This document shows, one piece after another, positions 51,920 to 62,274 of a DNA stretch of 64,000 nucleotides; the stretch's first letter is position 1; each line of letters opens with the position of its first letter. The stretch is from assembly GCF_017742995.1 (NCBI RefSeq), contig NZ_CP072425.1, forward strand, positions 3,348,001 to 3,412,000, read 5' to 3'. The notes below the pieces were generated by a model, which saw nothing but the letters and a program-made list of their open reading frames with translations, had not been told where the DNA came from and did not search any database. Both the position numbers and the translations under genes were made by a program. Source of the DNA: Pseudoalteromonas viridis (GTDB lineage: Bacteria > Pseudomonadota > Gammaproteobacteria > Enterobacterales > Alteromonadaceae).

Positions 51920-53068
51920 ATGAAAGTATTAGTTTTAGGCGCAGGCCAGTTAGCTCGCATGATGAGCTTGTCGGCCACGCACTTAGATATCCAGGTTTCA
52001 GCCTACGATGTTGCCACCCAGCAAGTGATTAATCCGGTTACCTTTGAAGCGCACGCAGCCACGCTTGAGCAAGCCATCGCGAATGTAGATGCGATCACTG
52101 CGGAATTTGAACATATTCCGGCTGACGTATTAGCTGTGTGCCAGCAAACCGGTAAGTTTTATCCCGGCGCAGAAGCCATTTTAACCGGCGGCGATCGCGG
52201 CAAAGAAAAAGCGCTGCTTGAAAAGGCTCAGGTGGCCTGCGCGCCTTATGCCTTGATCACCGAAAAGTCGCATTTTCTGGACGCTATCGACAAACTCGGC
52301 AAACCACTTGTGGTTAAAACCTGTCAGGCAGGCTATGACGGTAAAGGTCAGTGGCGCGTCAAACATGACGATGAAGTGGATGCCATCTGGCAGGAAATGT
52401 CTGAGTTTCTGGCTGCCGGTACCGACACCACGCCTCACGCTATTATCGCGGAGCAGATGATCCCGTTCGACAGAGAAGTGTCTATTATCGGCGTGCGAGA
52501 CCGTACCGGCCATTGCCGCATCTATCCGTTAACTGAAAACCAGCACACCAATGGTGTACTGACGCTATCTGTTGCGGGTAAGGAAAAGTCGACGATTCAG
52601 GCTCAGGCAGAAGCGGCTTTCTCGGCTATTGCCGGTGAGCTGGATTATGTTGGCGTCCTTGCGATAGAGTTTTTTGATGTCGACGGCACTTTACTGGTCA
52701 ATGAAATTGCGCCGCGCGTGCACAATTCTGGCCACTGGACGCAACAAGGTTGTCATGTCAGTCAGTTTGAAAACCACATGCGTGCCGTTGTGGGTTTACC
52801 CATAGGTGATACTAGCCTTGTCAGACCAACGGCTATGATCAATGTGCTGGGACAGGCGAGTATTCCTACCGAGGTATTGAGTGTGAGCGGTGTTACCAGC
52901 CACTGGTATGGCAAAACTGCCAAGCCGGGGCGCAAAATGGGTCATATCAATGTCTCAGCAAGCAACTTACATGAACTGGGGGAGCGCCTTGCTGAACTGG
53001 CGGAAATACTCCCGGAAGATGCCTATCCGGGCATTGCCCACACCAGTCATGCATTGATCCTCAATTAA
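51920..53068 (+). CDS. purK: N5-carboxyaminoimidazole ribonucleotide synthase
   Basis: The 382-residue protein begins with VLVLGAGQLARMM and has the ATP-grasp fold with VVKTCQAGYDGKGQW (about 134-148), EQMIPFDREVSIIGVRD and NEIAPRVHNSGHWT, matching PurK. It makes N5-CAIR from AIR, bicarbonate and ATP. It follows purE by two bases and ends at a strong terminator. Confidence 0.98.
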   Translation: MKVLVLGAGQLARMMSLSATHLDIQVSAYDVATQQVINPVTFEAHAATLEQAIANVDAITAEFEHIPADVLAVCQQTGKFYPGAEAILTGGDRGKEKALLEKAQVACAPYALITEKSHFLDAIDKLGKPLVVKTCQAGYDGKGQWRVKHDDEVDAIWQEMSEFLAAGTDTTPHAIIAEQMIPFDREVSIIGVRDRTGHCRIYPLTENQHTNGVLTLSVAGKEKSTIQAQAEAAFSAIAGELDYVGVLAIEFFDVDGTLLVNEIAPRVHNSGHWTQQGCHVSQFENHMRAVVGLPIGDTSLVRPTAMINVLGQASIPTEVLSVSGVTSHWYGKTAKPGRKMGHINVSASNLHELGERLAELAEILPEDAYPGIAHTSHALILN

Positions 53069-53076
53069 GGATTGTC

Positions 53077-53103
53077 GACGCCGGGTTTACCCGGCGTCTT
53101 TTT
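53077..53103 (+). terminator. Rho-independent terminator after purK
   Basis: GACGCCGGG and CCCGGCGTC form a 9-bp GC-rich stem with a TTTA loop, followed by five T residues. Confidence 0.92.
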
Positions 53104-53118
53104 ATCTAATAAACGCGT

Positions 53119-54072
53119 ATGATCGTCAATATGTTATTAGAACGACCTGGTCTTCACAAAGCCTTATTTCTGTTTGCCTTCTTATTTGCACTTTCGCCTT
53201 TTGCCAGTGCGTCTTTGGCACTATTTATCGGTCTTGGGTTTGCGCTTGTATTAGGAAATCCCGTTGCTGATCTGTCTAATACTGCATCAAAATGGTTACT
53301 TAAAGTGGCCGTGATAGGCTTGGGATTTAACGTCAATATCGAAGACGTCCTGGCTGTTGGCAGTAGCTCTGTGGTGTTAACCATTGTTAGTATCACCGCC
53401 ACAATTGGGCTGGGTGAAATTCTCAGCCAGGTGTTTCGTCTCAACCGCAATACCGGCACGCTCATCTCATTTGGTACCGCGATTTGCGGGGGCAGTGCGA
53501 TAGCGGCAATGGCGCCTGTGATCAAGGCAAAACAGGATGAAATCGCGATTTCGCTGAGTGTCGTCTTTGCCTTAAATGCACTGGGCCTGCTCATTTTCCC
53601 CTGGCTGGGTCATTACTTTTCACTCACTGAAAGTCAATTTGCGATTTGGAGTGCCCTTGCGATTCACGATACCAGCAGTGTTGTCGCAGCGGCTGCGGTA
53701 TACGGACCAACCGCGTTGGCAATGGCAACCACCATTAAACTCACCCGAGCTATGTGGATAGTGCCTTATGCTGCCATGGCGGGTGTATTCTCGCGCTCTA
53801 GTGAAAGAGCCAGTATCCCTTTATTCATTGTAGGTTTTATTGCGGCTGCTACTATCAATACTTGGTTGCCTGAGTATCAGGGTGTCTGGTCTGTATTTTA
53901 TAGTGGCGCTAAGTCGGTGCTGGTTGCCAGCTTGTTTCTTATCGGCAGCGGTGTATCTATGGCCATGTTGCGTCAAAGCGGTTGGCGACCATTTGCAATG
54001 GCAACTGTGCTCTGGTTTATCGTCAGTGGCGTGATGTTGTTACTCATTTTGGACGGCCTGATAGCGCTGTAA
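53119..54072 (+). CDS. YeiH family putative sulfate exporter
   Basis: The 317-residue membrane protein has about ten helices and the YeiH/UPF0324 motifs GLGFNVNIEDV, GTAICGGSAIAAMAPVI and AIHDTSSVVAAAAVYG. The family is often annotated as sulfate exporter, without proof. Start 53119 is used; 53131 is an alternative. It stands alone behind the purK terminator. Confidence 0.9.
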   Translation: MIVNMLLERPGLHKALFLFAFLFALSPFASASLALFIGLGFALVLGNPVADLSNTASKWLLKVAVIGLGFNVNIEDVLAVGSSSVVLTIVSITATIGLGEILSQVFRLNRNTGTLISFGTAICGGSAIAAMAPVIKAKQDEIAISLSVVFALNALGLLIFPWLGHYFSLTESQFAIWSALAIHDTSSVVAAAAVYGPTALAMATTIKLTRAMWIVPYAAMAGVFSRSSERASIPLFIVGFIAAATINTWLPEYQGVWSVFYSGAKSVLVASLFLIGSGVSMAMLRQSGWRPFAMATVLWFIVSGVMLLLILDGLIAL

Positions 54073-54178
54073 TATCTATGGTTCATCGAGTTACCTGCAT
54101 GCAGATCAGCGCATTACAAAAAAAATAAAAAAAATGAATTTTTTTGGAACTTATTCTCATGACCACAGGTCTACTTTT

Positions 54179-54275
54179 ATGAGGCGTGGATAGGCCTCAT
54201 TTCATACTCGTTGTCCATCAACGACTATGTGAGCGCAGAGAGTATTTGGCCAGTATCTTTACTGGCCTTTTTTTT
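54179..54275 (+). ncRNA. Candidate structured small RNA ending in a terminator
   Basis: Three hairpins in a row are visible: ATGAGGC/GCCTCAT (54179-54200), TCGTTG/CAACGA (54208-54224) and GGCCAGT/ACTGGCC (54248-54267), the last followed by eight T residues. A strong terminator about 180 bases after the upstream gene, preceded by other hairpins, suggests either a 3'-UTR-derived or independent small RNA, or a leader attenuator of the peptidase gene. No good promoter was found directly upstream, and I do not recognise an Rfam family. Confidence 0.4.
54248..54275 (+). terminator. Strong Rho-independent terminator in the intergenic region
   Basis: A 7-bp stem GGCCAGT/ACTGGCC with a six-base loop and eight T residues ends the candidate RNA. 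Confidence 0.88.
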
Positions 54276-54376
54276 GCAATAATCGCTCAGACTGGTCGTT
54301 TGTCTAAAATTGTTCGAATTATCTGTATTCATTTGCTTAAATTAGCGTTCAATAGCAAATTTAGATAATTCATAAA

Positions 54377-56851
54377 ATGAAACAATCTCTTACTTCTCTT
54401 GCCGTGGCATCAGCGTTATTTCTAGCTGGTTGTCAGGTCACTCAAACAAGTAATAATAAATCAACAGCATACGAAACAGTCCCCCCAGCCGTCATGGCCA
54501 GCTCTGAAGCGACAGGCACTGAAAGCATCACGCTCGAACAGGCAATGGCTCATCCCGACTGGCTTGGCAGAAAACCGGAAGGCGCTTTTTGGAGCGCCGA
54601 TAGTCAAACTGTGTTGTTTAAGCAAAAACAAGTGGGAAGTAAACTAAGAGACACTTTCAGTTATGGTGAGAAAGGGCTTGAGCAAATCGCCTTATCGAAC
54701 CAGCACCAGATAGGTGCAGATGATGCGGTATACTCGCGCGATGGCAAGCAACAGGCCTACACTTTTTCGGGCAACATATTTGTCAAAGATATCACCACCA
54801 ACCAGGTCACCCAGCTGACACGTTCCAGTCAAAAAGCCGAGCAACTGCAGTTTTTGACCAACGGGCAGCTTGCCTACGTTGCAGACAATACCTTTTATGC
54901 CATTGATCTGAGGTCAGGCCTGACTACTGAGCTGGCCAAGCTCATCACGGCAAATGCGCCACAAGGCGTCACTGAGCCACAGAGTTATCTTGCTAAGGAG
55001 CAACACAAGCTCATCGGTTATGTTGCACTTCAGCATAAGAATGCCAAAGACGCGCAAAGCCGCAAAGAGGCACTGATAGCGCAGAATGACACGCTCGACG
55101 AAAACCTGTTTTACCTGGGCAAAGACCAGCGTATCGTCGAGACCAGCTTATCGCCAGCGGGTGATAAACTCATTGTTGCCGTCACCAAAGACGTGCCTGA
55201 GCGAAGCGCGCAAGACATCATGCCCAATTACGTTACGCAGGATGGCAATATTGACCCCGTTAAAGCACGCAGCCGTGTGGCAGACAACAAGCCCATTGAA
55301 CACACGCTGATATTCATCGATCTGAATACCAAAGAGCAACACGCATTGAGCTACCAAGGCTTGCCTGGTTTTGATGACGATGCGCTGGCCGAGGTAAAAA
55401 GTGAAAATGCCCGTGCTCAGGGTAAAACTTACACCAGCAAAAAATCACCACGTCACATTGCGCTGATCCTTGACTGGGCCTGGGATCAATCTGCTATCCA
55501 GTGGAACGCACAAGGTTCTGAAGTCGCGGTGATGGTTGAAGCTTGGGACAATAAAGACCGCTGGATTGCAACCGTAGACTTTACTAACAATAAGCTGGTG
55601 TCGCAGCATCGCCTGCACGATAAGGCCTGGGTTAACTACACCCACAATGACTTTGGCTGGCTCAACCATGAAGATACGCTGTATTACCTGTCTGAAGAAT
55701 CTGGCTACAGTCATTTATATACCAAGCCACTGAAAGGTAAGGCGACTCAGCTGACCTCAGGAAAATACGAAGTGTCTGAGCTGACGCTGACCAAAGATGA
55801 TAGCGCCATCTATTTTAAGGCGAATATAAAGCATCCGGGTGTCTATGAGATATACCGTGTGAATGTGCAATCAGGTGAACAGGAAACGCTGACCAACCTC
55901 AATGGTATGACGGACTATGTACTGAGTCCGGATGAAAGCAAACTCTTGCTAACGCACTCAAAAATCGCTATGCCACCGGAGTTGTTTATTGCCGATGCAA
56001 AGCCAGGTAGTACAGCCAAACAGATCACCCATACCGTTTCTGAGGCATTCCTAAGCAAAAAGCTCATCACCCCCAAAGTTGTCGCAGTGCCATCCAGTCA
56101 TACCGACCAACCAATTTATGCCAAGGTTTACTATCCGGCCGATTATCAGGAAGGTGAGCAAGGTAAGACACGCAAAGCGGTGATTTTCAATCATGGTGCG
56201 GGCTACTTACAAAACTCACATATGGGTTGGTCCGTTTATTTCCGCGAGTTTATGTTCCATTCTTTGCTCGCCAGTGAAGGCTACGTGGTCATGGATATGG
56301 ACTATCGCGCATCTAAAGGATATGGACGAGACTGGCGTACTGCCATTTACCGCCACATGGGTAAACCTGAAATTGAAGATTTGGCCGACGGCGTGAACTG
56401 GATGGTTGAAAACGTCAACGTCGACAGAGGTGCAGTGGGTACGTATGGCGGATCTTATGGTGGCTTTATGACCTTTATGGCGCTGTTTACTCAGCCTGAA
56501 CTATTTCAGGCCGGTGCGGCACTCAGACCTGTCACTGACTGGGCGTATTATAACGATACCTACACCTCCAATATCCTGAACCGCCCGGCGGATGATCCCA
56601 TTGCGTATCGTCGCAGCTCACCCATTTATTTTGCCGAAGGCCTGAACAAACCTATGCTGATCAATGCGCCTATGATTGATGACAATGTGTTTTTCCAAGA
56701 TGTGGTTCGGCTGGTGCAAAGGTTGATAGAGCTTGAGAAAGAAAATTATGAAACGGCAATTTATCCGGTAGAGCCGCATGGCTTTGTGCAGCCTTCAAGC
56801 TGGCTGGATCAATACCGTCGTATTTATAAACTATTCAAAGAAAACCTGTAA
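54377..56851 (+). CDS. S9 family prolyl oligopeptidase / dipeptidyl peptidase, lipoprotein
   Basis: The 824-residue protein has a lipoprotein signal (LAGC, Cys about 19), a beta-propeller region (about 60-560, WD/PD40-like repeats such as FWSADSQTVLF) and a C-terminal alpha/beta-hydrolase domain. The catalytic Ser693 is in GGSYGG, the Asp in MIDDN (768 or 769), and His801 in EPHG. This is the S9 layout; activity on Xaa-Pro peptides is expected. It is envelope-anchored, like the M28 peptidase at 10-11.5 kb. Confidence 0.93.
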   Translation: MKQSLTSLAVASALFLAGCQVTQTSNNKSTAYETVPPAVMASSEATGTESITLEQAMAHPDWLGRKPEGAFWSADSQTVLFKQKQVGSKLRDTFSYGEKGLEQIALSNQHQIGADDAVYSRDGKQQAYTFSGNIFVKDITTNQVTQLTRSSQKAEQLQFLTNGQLAYVADNTFYAIDLRSGLTTELAKLITANAPQGVTEPQSYLAKEQHKLIGYVALQHKNAKDAQSRKEALIAQNDTLDENLFYLGKDQRIVETSLSPAGDKLIVAVTKDVPERSAQDIMPNYVTQDGNIDPVKARSRVADNKPIEHTLIFIDLNTKEQHALSYQGLPGFDDDALAEVKSENARAQGKTYTSKKSPRHIALILDWAWDQSAIQWNAQGSEVAVMVEAWDNKDRWIATVDFTNNKLVSQHRLHDKAWVNYTHNDFGWLNHEDTLYYLSEESGYSHLYTKPLKGKATQLTSGKYEVSELTLTKDDSAIYFKANIKHPGVYEIYRVNVQSGEQETLTNLNGMTDYVLSPDESKLLLTHSKIAMPPELFIADAKPGSTAKQITHTVSEAFLSKKLITPKVVAVPSSHTDQPIYAKVYYPADYQEGEQGKTRKAVIFNHGAGYLQNSHMGWSVYFREFMFHSLLASEGYVVMDMDYRASKGYGRDWRTAIYRHMGKPEIEDLADGVNWMVENVNVDRGAVGTYGGSYGGFMTFMALFTQPELFQAGAALRPVTDWAYYNDTYTSNILNRPADDPIAYRRSSPIYFAEGLNKPMLINAPMIDDNVFFQDVVRLVQRLIELEKENYETAIYPVEPHGFVQPSSWLDQYRRIYKLFKENL

Positions 56852-56894
56852 TTTAAAGTTGGCGCAGCGCACAGGAGCTGCGCCTTTTTAAGCG

Positions 56895-57467
56895 TTATTT
56901 CTTTTGCCACAGCAAGGGCAGGGCCAGCACCACACCGCCAATGGCACCAATTAAATGTGATTCAATCGCAACACGGGATGAAATTAGCTGACCGACTTCA
57001 TCGCTGGGGCCCGCATACTGCTCCCAGGCCAGTTTACCGAGAATGCCCAAAAAAAGCAGCACACCGGTTCTTTCTCCTACTTTAATATCCTTAATTGCCC
57101 CCCAGACTATAACGCCATGAAGCAAGCCACTGAGACCAGTATAAATGCGGATATCCGGACAAAAAAGCCAGATGCCCAGGCCGGTCCACAACCCAAGCAG
57201 CAGCAGGTGAACGGCATAAGTTTTAGGCGATCGGTACTCTGCATGTAACACCCAGATAAACACCACGCCGACCACATTTAGCAGCCAGTGCGTCCAGTTG
57301 GTATGAACATACTGGCTGGTCAGGATCCGCCAAAATTCGCCCTGGTCAATCAGCTCACGGTTGAAGGTGAGTAATGCCTGGACAGGCGGCAGCATAAGTA
57401 CCGCACAAAGAACAATCAAAAATGCAGGTGGAAGAAGGTAGCGAGGTGCTAACGGCAGATCAAACAT
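56895..57467 (-). CDS. rrtA: Rhombosortase (rhomboid-family protease)
   Basis: The 190-residue protein has about six membrane helices with the rhomboid catalytic motif YTGLSGLLHGV (Ser) and SHLIGAIGG (His), and a conserved WRILTSQYVHTNWTHWLLN near the N-terminus. Size and motifs fit rhombosortase, which cleaves GlyGly-CTERM tails of secreted proteins. None of the secreted proteins in this window shows such a tail, so its substrates lie elsewhere. It is divergent from ggt. Confidence 0.9.
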   Translation of the reverse strand: MFDLPLAPRYLLPPAFLIVLCAVLMLPPVQALLTFNRELIDQGEFWRILTSQYVHTNWTHWLLNVVGVVFIWVLHAEYRSPKTYAVHLLLLGLWTGLGIWLFCPDIRIYTGLSGLLHGVIVWGAIKDIKVGERTGVLLFLGILGKLAWEQYAGPSDEVGQLISSRVAIESHLIGAIGGVVLALPLLWQKK

Positions 57468-57549
57468 AATATTTCTTAGAATTTTTTTGCATATTGTGCC
57501 TGTTTACTTTTATGATGCCAATCATCTATCAGAAGAATTTCCAGACTCT

Positions 57550-59313
57550 ATGAAATATCGCCTATCACTTGCCACACTGGCGCTCGGCGCCGCATTACCA
57601 TTCACTTCTTCAGCACTAGACAACAACACCAGAGAAGTCAGAGAGCCCGAAGCCGCGACCGGATTGCAGCTAAAAAAAGAGAAGACGGCTAAAAAGTACA
57701 TGGTGGTTGCTGCCAATGCCCACGCCAGTAAAGCCGGGCAGTTGATGCTACAACAAGGCGGTAGTGCCATCGATGCTGCCATTGCCGCTCAGCTAGTGCT
57801 GACCCTGGTTGAGCCTCAATCCTCCGGCATTGGGGGCGGTGCGTTTATTCTGCATTATGATAAAGAAAATGAATACCTCACCACCTTTGATGGTCGTGAA
57901 ACGGCACCGAAAGACGCAACCCCGTCATTATTTTTAGACAAAGAAGGCAAGCCGGTTCGCTGGATTGAGGCGGTTGTAGGGGGTCGCTCTGTTGGCACAC
58001 CCGGGATACTTCATGCGCTAAAACAGGCACATGATAAATATGGCAAACTCAAGTGGCGTCATCTGTTTAAGCCTGCAATCGAGCTTGCCGAGAATGGCTT
58101 TAATGTGTCACCGCGCCTACATATGCTGTTAGAAAAGGAGCTCAACCCGGGTTTGACCAAGCTATCCCCGGCCAAAGAGTACTTTTATCCTGATGGTAAA
58201 CCACTCGAAACCGGCACGTTACTGCGTAACCCGGAGCTGGCCAAGCTCTACCGCGAAATCGCCGAATTTGGCCTGAAGGGCTTTTATGAAGGTAAAAATG
58301 CCGATGATATAGTGCGCGCAGTGCAAAAAGCCGCCATCGCGCCGGGTGTGTTGTCGTTGTCCGATCTCAAAAATTACCACAGCAAAGAGCGCGCGCCCAT
58401 TTGTACCAGCTATCACAGCTACCGTGTGTGTTCAATGGCACCGCCCAGCAGTGGCGGGATTGCCGTACTGCAGATCTTAAAACTACTGGAAGGTAAAAAG
58501 CTCAGTCAATATCAACCGAATGATCCGCAGGCGATTCATTTATTCACTCAGGCTTCACGCCTGGCATTTGCCGATCGCAACTATTACATTGCCGACCCAG
58601 ACTTTGTTGAAGTACCCACACAAGGATTACTCAACCCAGCCTATCTGAAACAACGGGCCAAGCTCATCACAGACAAGGACAACAAAGAGGTACCCATTGG
58701 CGATCCCAGCAAGGGCACTTTGGCATACGCCATGGACGATAGCTACGAATTACCCTCAACCACGCACCTTTCCATTGTTGATGCCGATGGCAACGCGGTG
58801 TCGATGACGTCCTCTATTGAGATGGCTTTTGGCTCAACCGTGATGGTGAACGGCTACCTGCTAAACAATCAGCTTACTGACTTCTCGCTGTCACCAAAAG
58901 TAGGGGACTTGTGGGTTGCAAACCGGGTTGAGGCACACAAGCGGCCGCGTAGCTCAATGTCACCGGTGATGGTATTTAACAAAGATGACTCACTCAAGTT
59001 AGTGGTTGGCTCTCCGGGCGGCAGCCGGATCATTAATTATGTTGCACAAACCATCATTGGCGTACTCGACTGGGGACTATCACCCCAGCAGGCGATTGAC
59101 TTGCCAAGGGTGACAAATCGCAACCAATACACCACGCTGGAAAAGGGCACCGAGATCGCAAAATTAAAGCCAATTTTGGAAGCCAAAGGTCATACCGTCA
59201 GGGTCAGAGATCTCAACTCTGGAATTCACGCCATCGAGGTGAAAGATGATCTGTTAGTCGGTGGCGCCGATCCGCGCAGGGAAGGCGCAGCAATGGGCGA
59301 ATCCAGCGAGTAA
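57550..59313 (+). CDS. ggt: Gamma-glutamyltransferase
   Basis: ATG 57550 gives 587 residues with a signal peptide (about 1-21). GGSAIDAAIAAQLVLTLVEPQSSGIGGGAF (about 60-90) and the self-cleavage site before Thr404 in PSTTHLSIVD are diagnostic; the small subunit contains VGSPGGSRIINYV. The proenzyme cuts itself into two subunits and hydrolyses or transfers gamma-glutamyl groups, for example from glutathione, in the periplasm. A terminator with a 23-base loop follows. Confidence 0.96.
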   Translation: MKYRLSLATLALGAALPFTSSALDNNTREVREPEAATGLQLKKEKTAKKYMVVAANAHASKAGQLMLQQGGSAIDAAIAAQLVLTLVEPQSSGIGGGAFILHYDKENEYLTTFDGRETAPKDATPSLFLDKEGKPVRWIEAVVGGRSVGTPGILHALKQAHDKYGKLKWRHLFKPAIELAENGFNVSPRLHMLLEKELNPGLTKLSPAKEYFYPDGKPLETGTLLRNPELAKLYREIAEFGLKGFYEGKNADDIVRAVQKAAIAPGVLSLSDLKNYHSKERAPICTSYHSYRVCSMAPPSSGGIAVLQILKLLEGKKLSQYQPNDPQAIHLFTQASRLAFADRNYYIADPDFVEVPTQGLLNPAYLKQRAKLITDKDNKEVPIGDPSKGTLAYAMDDSYELPSTTHLSIVDADGNAVSMTSSIEMAFGSTVMVNGYLLNNQLTDFSLSPKVGDLWVANRVEAHKRPRSSMSPVMVFNKDDSLKLVVGSPGGSRIINYVAQTIIGVLDWGLSPQQAIDLPRVTNRNQYTTLEKGTEIAKLKPILEAKGHTVRVRDLNSGIHAIEVKDDLLVGGADPRREGAAMGESSE

Positions 59314-59348
59314 CCTTGGCGCTCATTCACTAAATAACGTATAATGTA

Positions 59349-59393
59349 CGGCTCTGTTTACGCATTGACCATGCCTAAGCAGAGCCGTTTTTT
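59349..59393 (+). terminator. Rho-independent terminator after ggt
   Basis: CGGCTCTG and CAGAGCCG form an 8-bp stem closing a 23-base loop, followed by six T residues. Confidence 0.78.
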
Positions 59394-59486
59394 ATTGGTC
59401 TGACATGCTTAAAATTCATTGAATTTTAATGCATTTGCGCAATAATAATCCCTTGTACTTAAATTAACGAGTCACAGCTTGTAAAT

Positions 59487-61181
59487 ATGACTAAACAATC
59501 CGATCCCAATTATCTCTACATTCCATACTCTGGCCCTACGCTTTTAGAAACGCCGCTATTAAATAAGGGCAGTGCATTTAGTCAGCGCGAGCGCGAGAAC
59601 TTTAACCTGACAGGTCTCGTACCGCCACGCTTTGAAACTATTGAAGAGCAGGTCGAACGCTGCTATCAGCAGTTCTCTAGTTTCAACGACAACCTTAACA
59701 AGCATATTTATCTGCGTGCTATTCAGGACAACAACGAAACCTTGTATTACCGCCTGGTACGCGACCACCTTGAAGAAATGATGCCAATCATTTACACCCC
59801 AACGGTGGGTGATGCGTGTGAAAAGTTTTCAGATATCTATCGTAGTTCGCGCGGTTTGTTTATTTCGTATGAAGAGCGCCATCAAATCGACGACATTCTG
59901 CGCAACGCGACCAAAAATAAGGTCAAAGTTATCGTTGTGACCGACGGCGAGCGTATTTTGGGCCTGGGCGATCAGGGGATCGGCGGCATGGGTATTCCAA
60001 TCGGTAAACTCGCGCTGTACACCGTCTGCGGCGGGATCAGCCCAGCCTACACCTTGCCTGTGATGCTTGATGTAGGTACAAATAACGAAAAACTACTCAA
60101 CGACCCTATGTATATGGGCGCGCGTCATAAGCGTATTTCTCAGGAAGAGTATGACGAGTTCCTGGACTTATTCATCAAAGCGGTCAAACGTCGCTGGCCG
60201 AATGTGTTGCTGCAGTTTGAAGATTTCGCACAGCCTAACGCCATGCCATTACTGAGCCGCTACCGTGACGAGATCTGTTGCTTTAACGATGATATTCAGG
60301 GCACCGCCTCTGTGACTGTGGGCTCACTGTTAGCCGCTTGTCGTGTTAAAGGCACTAAGCTGTCTGAACAAAAAGTGGTATTTGTCGGTGCAGGCTCCGC
60401 CGGATGTGGTATTGCAGAGCAGATCATTGCGCAAATGGTATCCGAAGGCATTTCTGATCAACAAGCGCGTAGCCAGATCTTTATGGTTGACCGCTATGGC
60501 CTGCTGACTGAAGGTATGGAAGGGTTACGTGACTTCCAGGCAGCCTTAGTCCAGTCAAAATCAGCGCTAGAAGCCTGGAGCTTCAGTGGCGAATTTGCTT
60601 CGTTGCTGGACGTTATGCATTGTGCGCAGCCTGACATTCTGATCGGTGTATCGGGTCAGCCAGGGCTGTTTACCGAGCAAGTGATTAAGGCAATGCACAC
60701 AGGCTGTGAGCGTCCAATTATCTTCCCGCTGAGCAACCCATCTCGTCAGGTAGAAGCACATCCAAAAAATGTGATTGAATGGACCCAGGGCCAGGCAATC
60801 GTGGCAACCGGTAGCCCATTCGAGCCAGTTGAGTTCGATGGCCAAACCTACACCATTCCGCAGTGTAACAACAGTTACATCTTCCCGGGCATTGGTCTGG
60901 GCGTGTTGGCAGCCAAAGCATCGCGCATTACCGAATCTATGCTGATGGTCGCCAGTGAAACACTTGCTGAGTCTTCGCCATGGGCTAACACCGGCAAAGG
61001 CAGCTTACTTCCTTCACTGGTTGAAATTGAGCCACTGAGCAAGCGCATTGCTTATGCCGTTGCTAAAAAAGCCATGGAAGAGGGCGTTGCGCTAGAAATG
61101 CCAGAAGATCTGATCTGGGCGGCAATTGAGAAGAACTACTGGTTACCTGAGTATCGTAACTATAAACGCTGTAGCGTATAA
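59487..61181 (+). CDS. maeA: NAD-dependent malic enzyme
   Basis: The 564-residue protein has [18 protein letters not shown] (about 102-119), [25 protein letters not shown] (about 150-175) and the NAD-binding [14 protein letters not shown], and matches E. coli MaeA in length. It converts malate to pyruvate and CO2 with NAD reduction. A hairpin follows. Confidence 0.97.
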   Translation: MTKQSDPNYLYIPYSGPTLLETPLLNKGSAFSQRERENFNLTGLVPPRFETIEEQVERCYQQFSSFNDNLNKHIYLRAIQDNNETLYYRLVRDHLEEMMPIIYTPTVGDACEKFSDIYRSSRGLFISYEERHQIDDILRNATKNKVKVIVVTDGERILGLGDQGIGGMGIPIGKLALYTVCGGISPAYTLPVMLDVGTNNEKLLNDPMYMGARHKRISQEEYDEFLDLFIKAVKRRWPNVLLQFEDFAQPNAMPLLSRYRDEICCFNDDIQGTASVTVGSLLAACRVKGTKLSEQKVVFVGAGSAGCGIAEQIIAQMVSEGISDQQARSQIFMVDRYGLLTEGMEGLRDFQAALVQSKSALEAWSFSGEFASLLDVMHCAQPDILIGVSGQPGLFTEQVIKAMHTGCERPIIFPLSNPSRQVEAHPKNVIEWTQGQAIVATGSPFEPVEFDGQTYTIPQCNNSYIFPGIGLGVLAAKASRITESMLMVASETLAESSPWANTGKGSLLPSLVEIEPLSKRIAYAVAKKAMEEGVALEMPEDLIWAAIEKNYWLPEYRNYKRCSV

Positions 61182-61196
61182 CTCCGTAGCATAAAC

Positions 61197-61229
61197 AGTG
61201 TGGCGCAATTGTGATTTTTGCGCCACACT
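61197..61229 (+). terminator. Hairpin after maeA
   Basis: AGTGTGGCGCAA pairs with TTGCGCCACACT in a 12-bp stem with a nine-base loop. The T-run after it is very short, so termination strength is uncertain. Confidence 0.6.
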
Positions 61230-61368
61230 TGATCTCAGCGCTGTTCGCTCAGCGTTGGGCTGTGCATGGAGCACTGTAGAGAATCTGTGCAGATCCGACC
61301 TCACTTTGCTATGCAGCAGGAATCCAGCAAAACCGGCTTTGCATTGATGTTCGAGGTAGGTGAACTGA

Positions 61369-62184
61369 ATGCGCTACGCCATCTTACTTATTGTATGCCT
61401 TTGCTCGGTAACCGTAAGAAGTGAACCGATACACATAGACATTATCTCTGATTACTCTCCTGACTCAAACCAAGCGCCCGCCGACTTGGCAACCCAGTTA
61501 CTTCTAAAAATAGAACAAACACTTCAGGGCAAATTAACCCTGGACTTTATGCCCGCCAGCCGCGAAAGGGAATGGCGCGAATTAGTACGTAACCCAAACG
61601 CCTGCTTGTACAACAAGGTTAAGACACCTGAACGCGAAGCCATGGCGCTGTTCACCGCTTATCCGCTGATGTCTTTTCCGGCAAATCGCCTGATCCTTAA
61701 AAACCAGCCAAACATCCCAGATACCATATCACTGGGAACTGCGGTCAGAATGGGGTTCAGCATAGGTGTGTCCGAAGGGCGCTCTTATGGCCTCGAGATT
61801 GACAACTTTATTACAGCTAACCGCAATGCATTTTGGGTTGCTGAGGGTAACCAAAGCGCCTATCGCCTCAGAACTATGCTGAGTCAGGACAAGCTGGATG
61901 GGATCATTGAATACAGCTCGGTATTCATCAATGAACATCCTTCAGCACAGGCCCTTAATGGCTACAGCTTTCACGCGATAGAAGAAGCAGGGTTGACCAT
62001 TTTTGGCTATATCGCTTGTGCTAAATCGAACGAGGGTAAGCGAGCGATTGATCTGTTGCAAGCGGCGCTGCAAAGGCCTGATCTACAGCAAGCGATCATC
62101 TCCGCGCATACGGGACTATTTTTTGAACAAGAAGAGCCCTTCATACTGCGCGCTTTACACAAAGCGTTTAACATTCAGCATTGA
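61369..62184 (+). CDS. Periplasmic substrate-binding protein (SBP_bac_3-like)
   Basis: The 271-residue protein has a signal peptide (about 1-18) and the type II periplasmic-binding fold pattern (LATQLLLKIEQTL, MPASREREWRELV, LDGIIEYSSVFI). Such stand-alone proteins in Alteromonadales are often sensors or unassigned binding proteins. No ABC permease gene is near. Ligand unknown. Confidence 0.8.
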   Translation: MRYAILLIVCLCSVTVRSEPIHIDIISDYSPDSNQAPADLATQLLLKIEQTLQGKLTLDFMPASREREWRELVRNPNACLYNKVKTPEREAMALFTAYPLMSFPANRLILKNQPNIPDTISLGTAVRMGFSIGVSEGRSYGLEIDNFITANRNAFWVAEGNQSAYRLRTMLSQDKLDGIIEYSSVFINEHPSAQALNGYSFHAIEEAGLTIFGYIACAKSNEGKRAIDLLQAALQRPDLQQAIISAHTGLFFEQEEPFILRALHKAFNIQH

Positions 62185-62274
62185 TTAACAAACTTGTGCT
62201 TTAATTGGCGCATCTCTTGTGGTTTTATAATTCATAATCACATCATCCTATTCCAACAGAGTAAGGAGGCGTCC

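Larger units (their letters stand above)
54073..54376. other. Intergenic region with three hairpins
   Basis: These 304 bases between the YeiH gene and the S9 peptidase gene start with an A/T-rich stretch (54118-54150) and hold the hairpins listed as an RNA candidate (54179-54275). The remaining 100 bases before the peptidase gene show no clear promoter. Confidence 0.6.

Noticed and set aside
53154..53594. 146-codon open frame on the minus strand opposite the YeiH-type gene
   Set aside because: It is antisense to a clear membrane transporter gene and has no family features.
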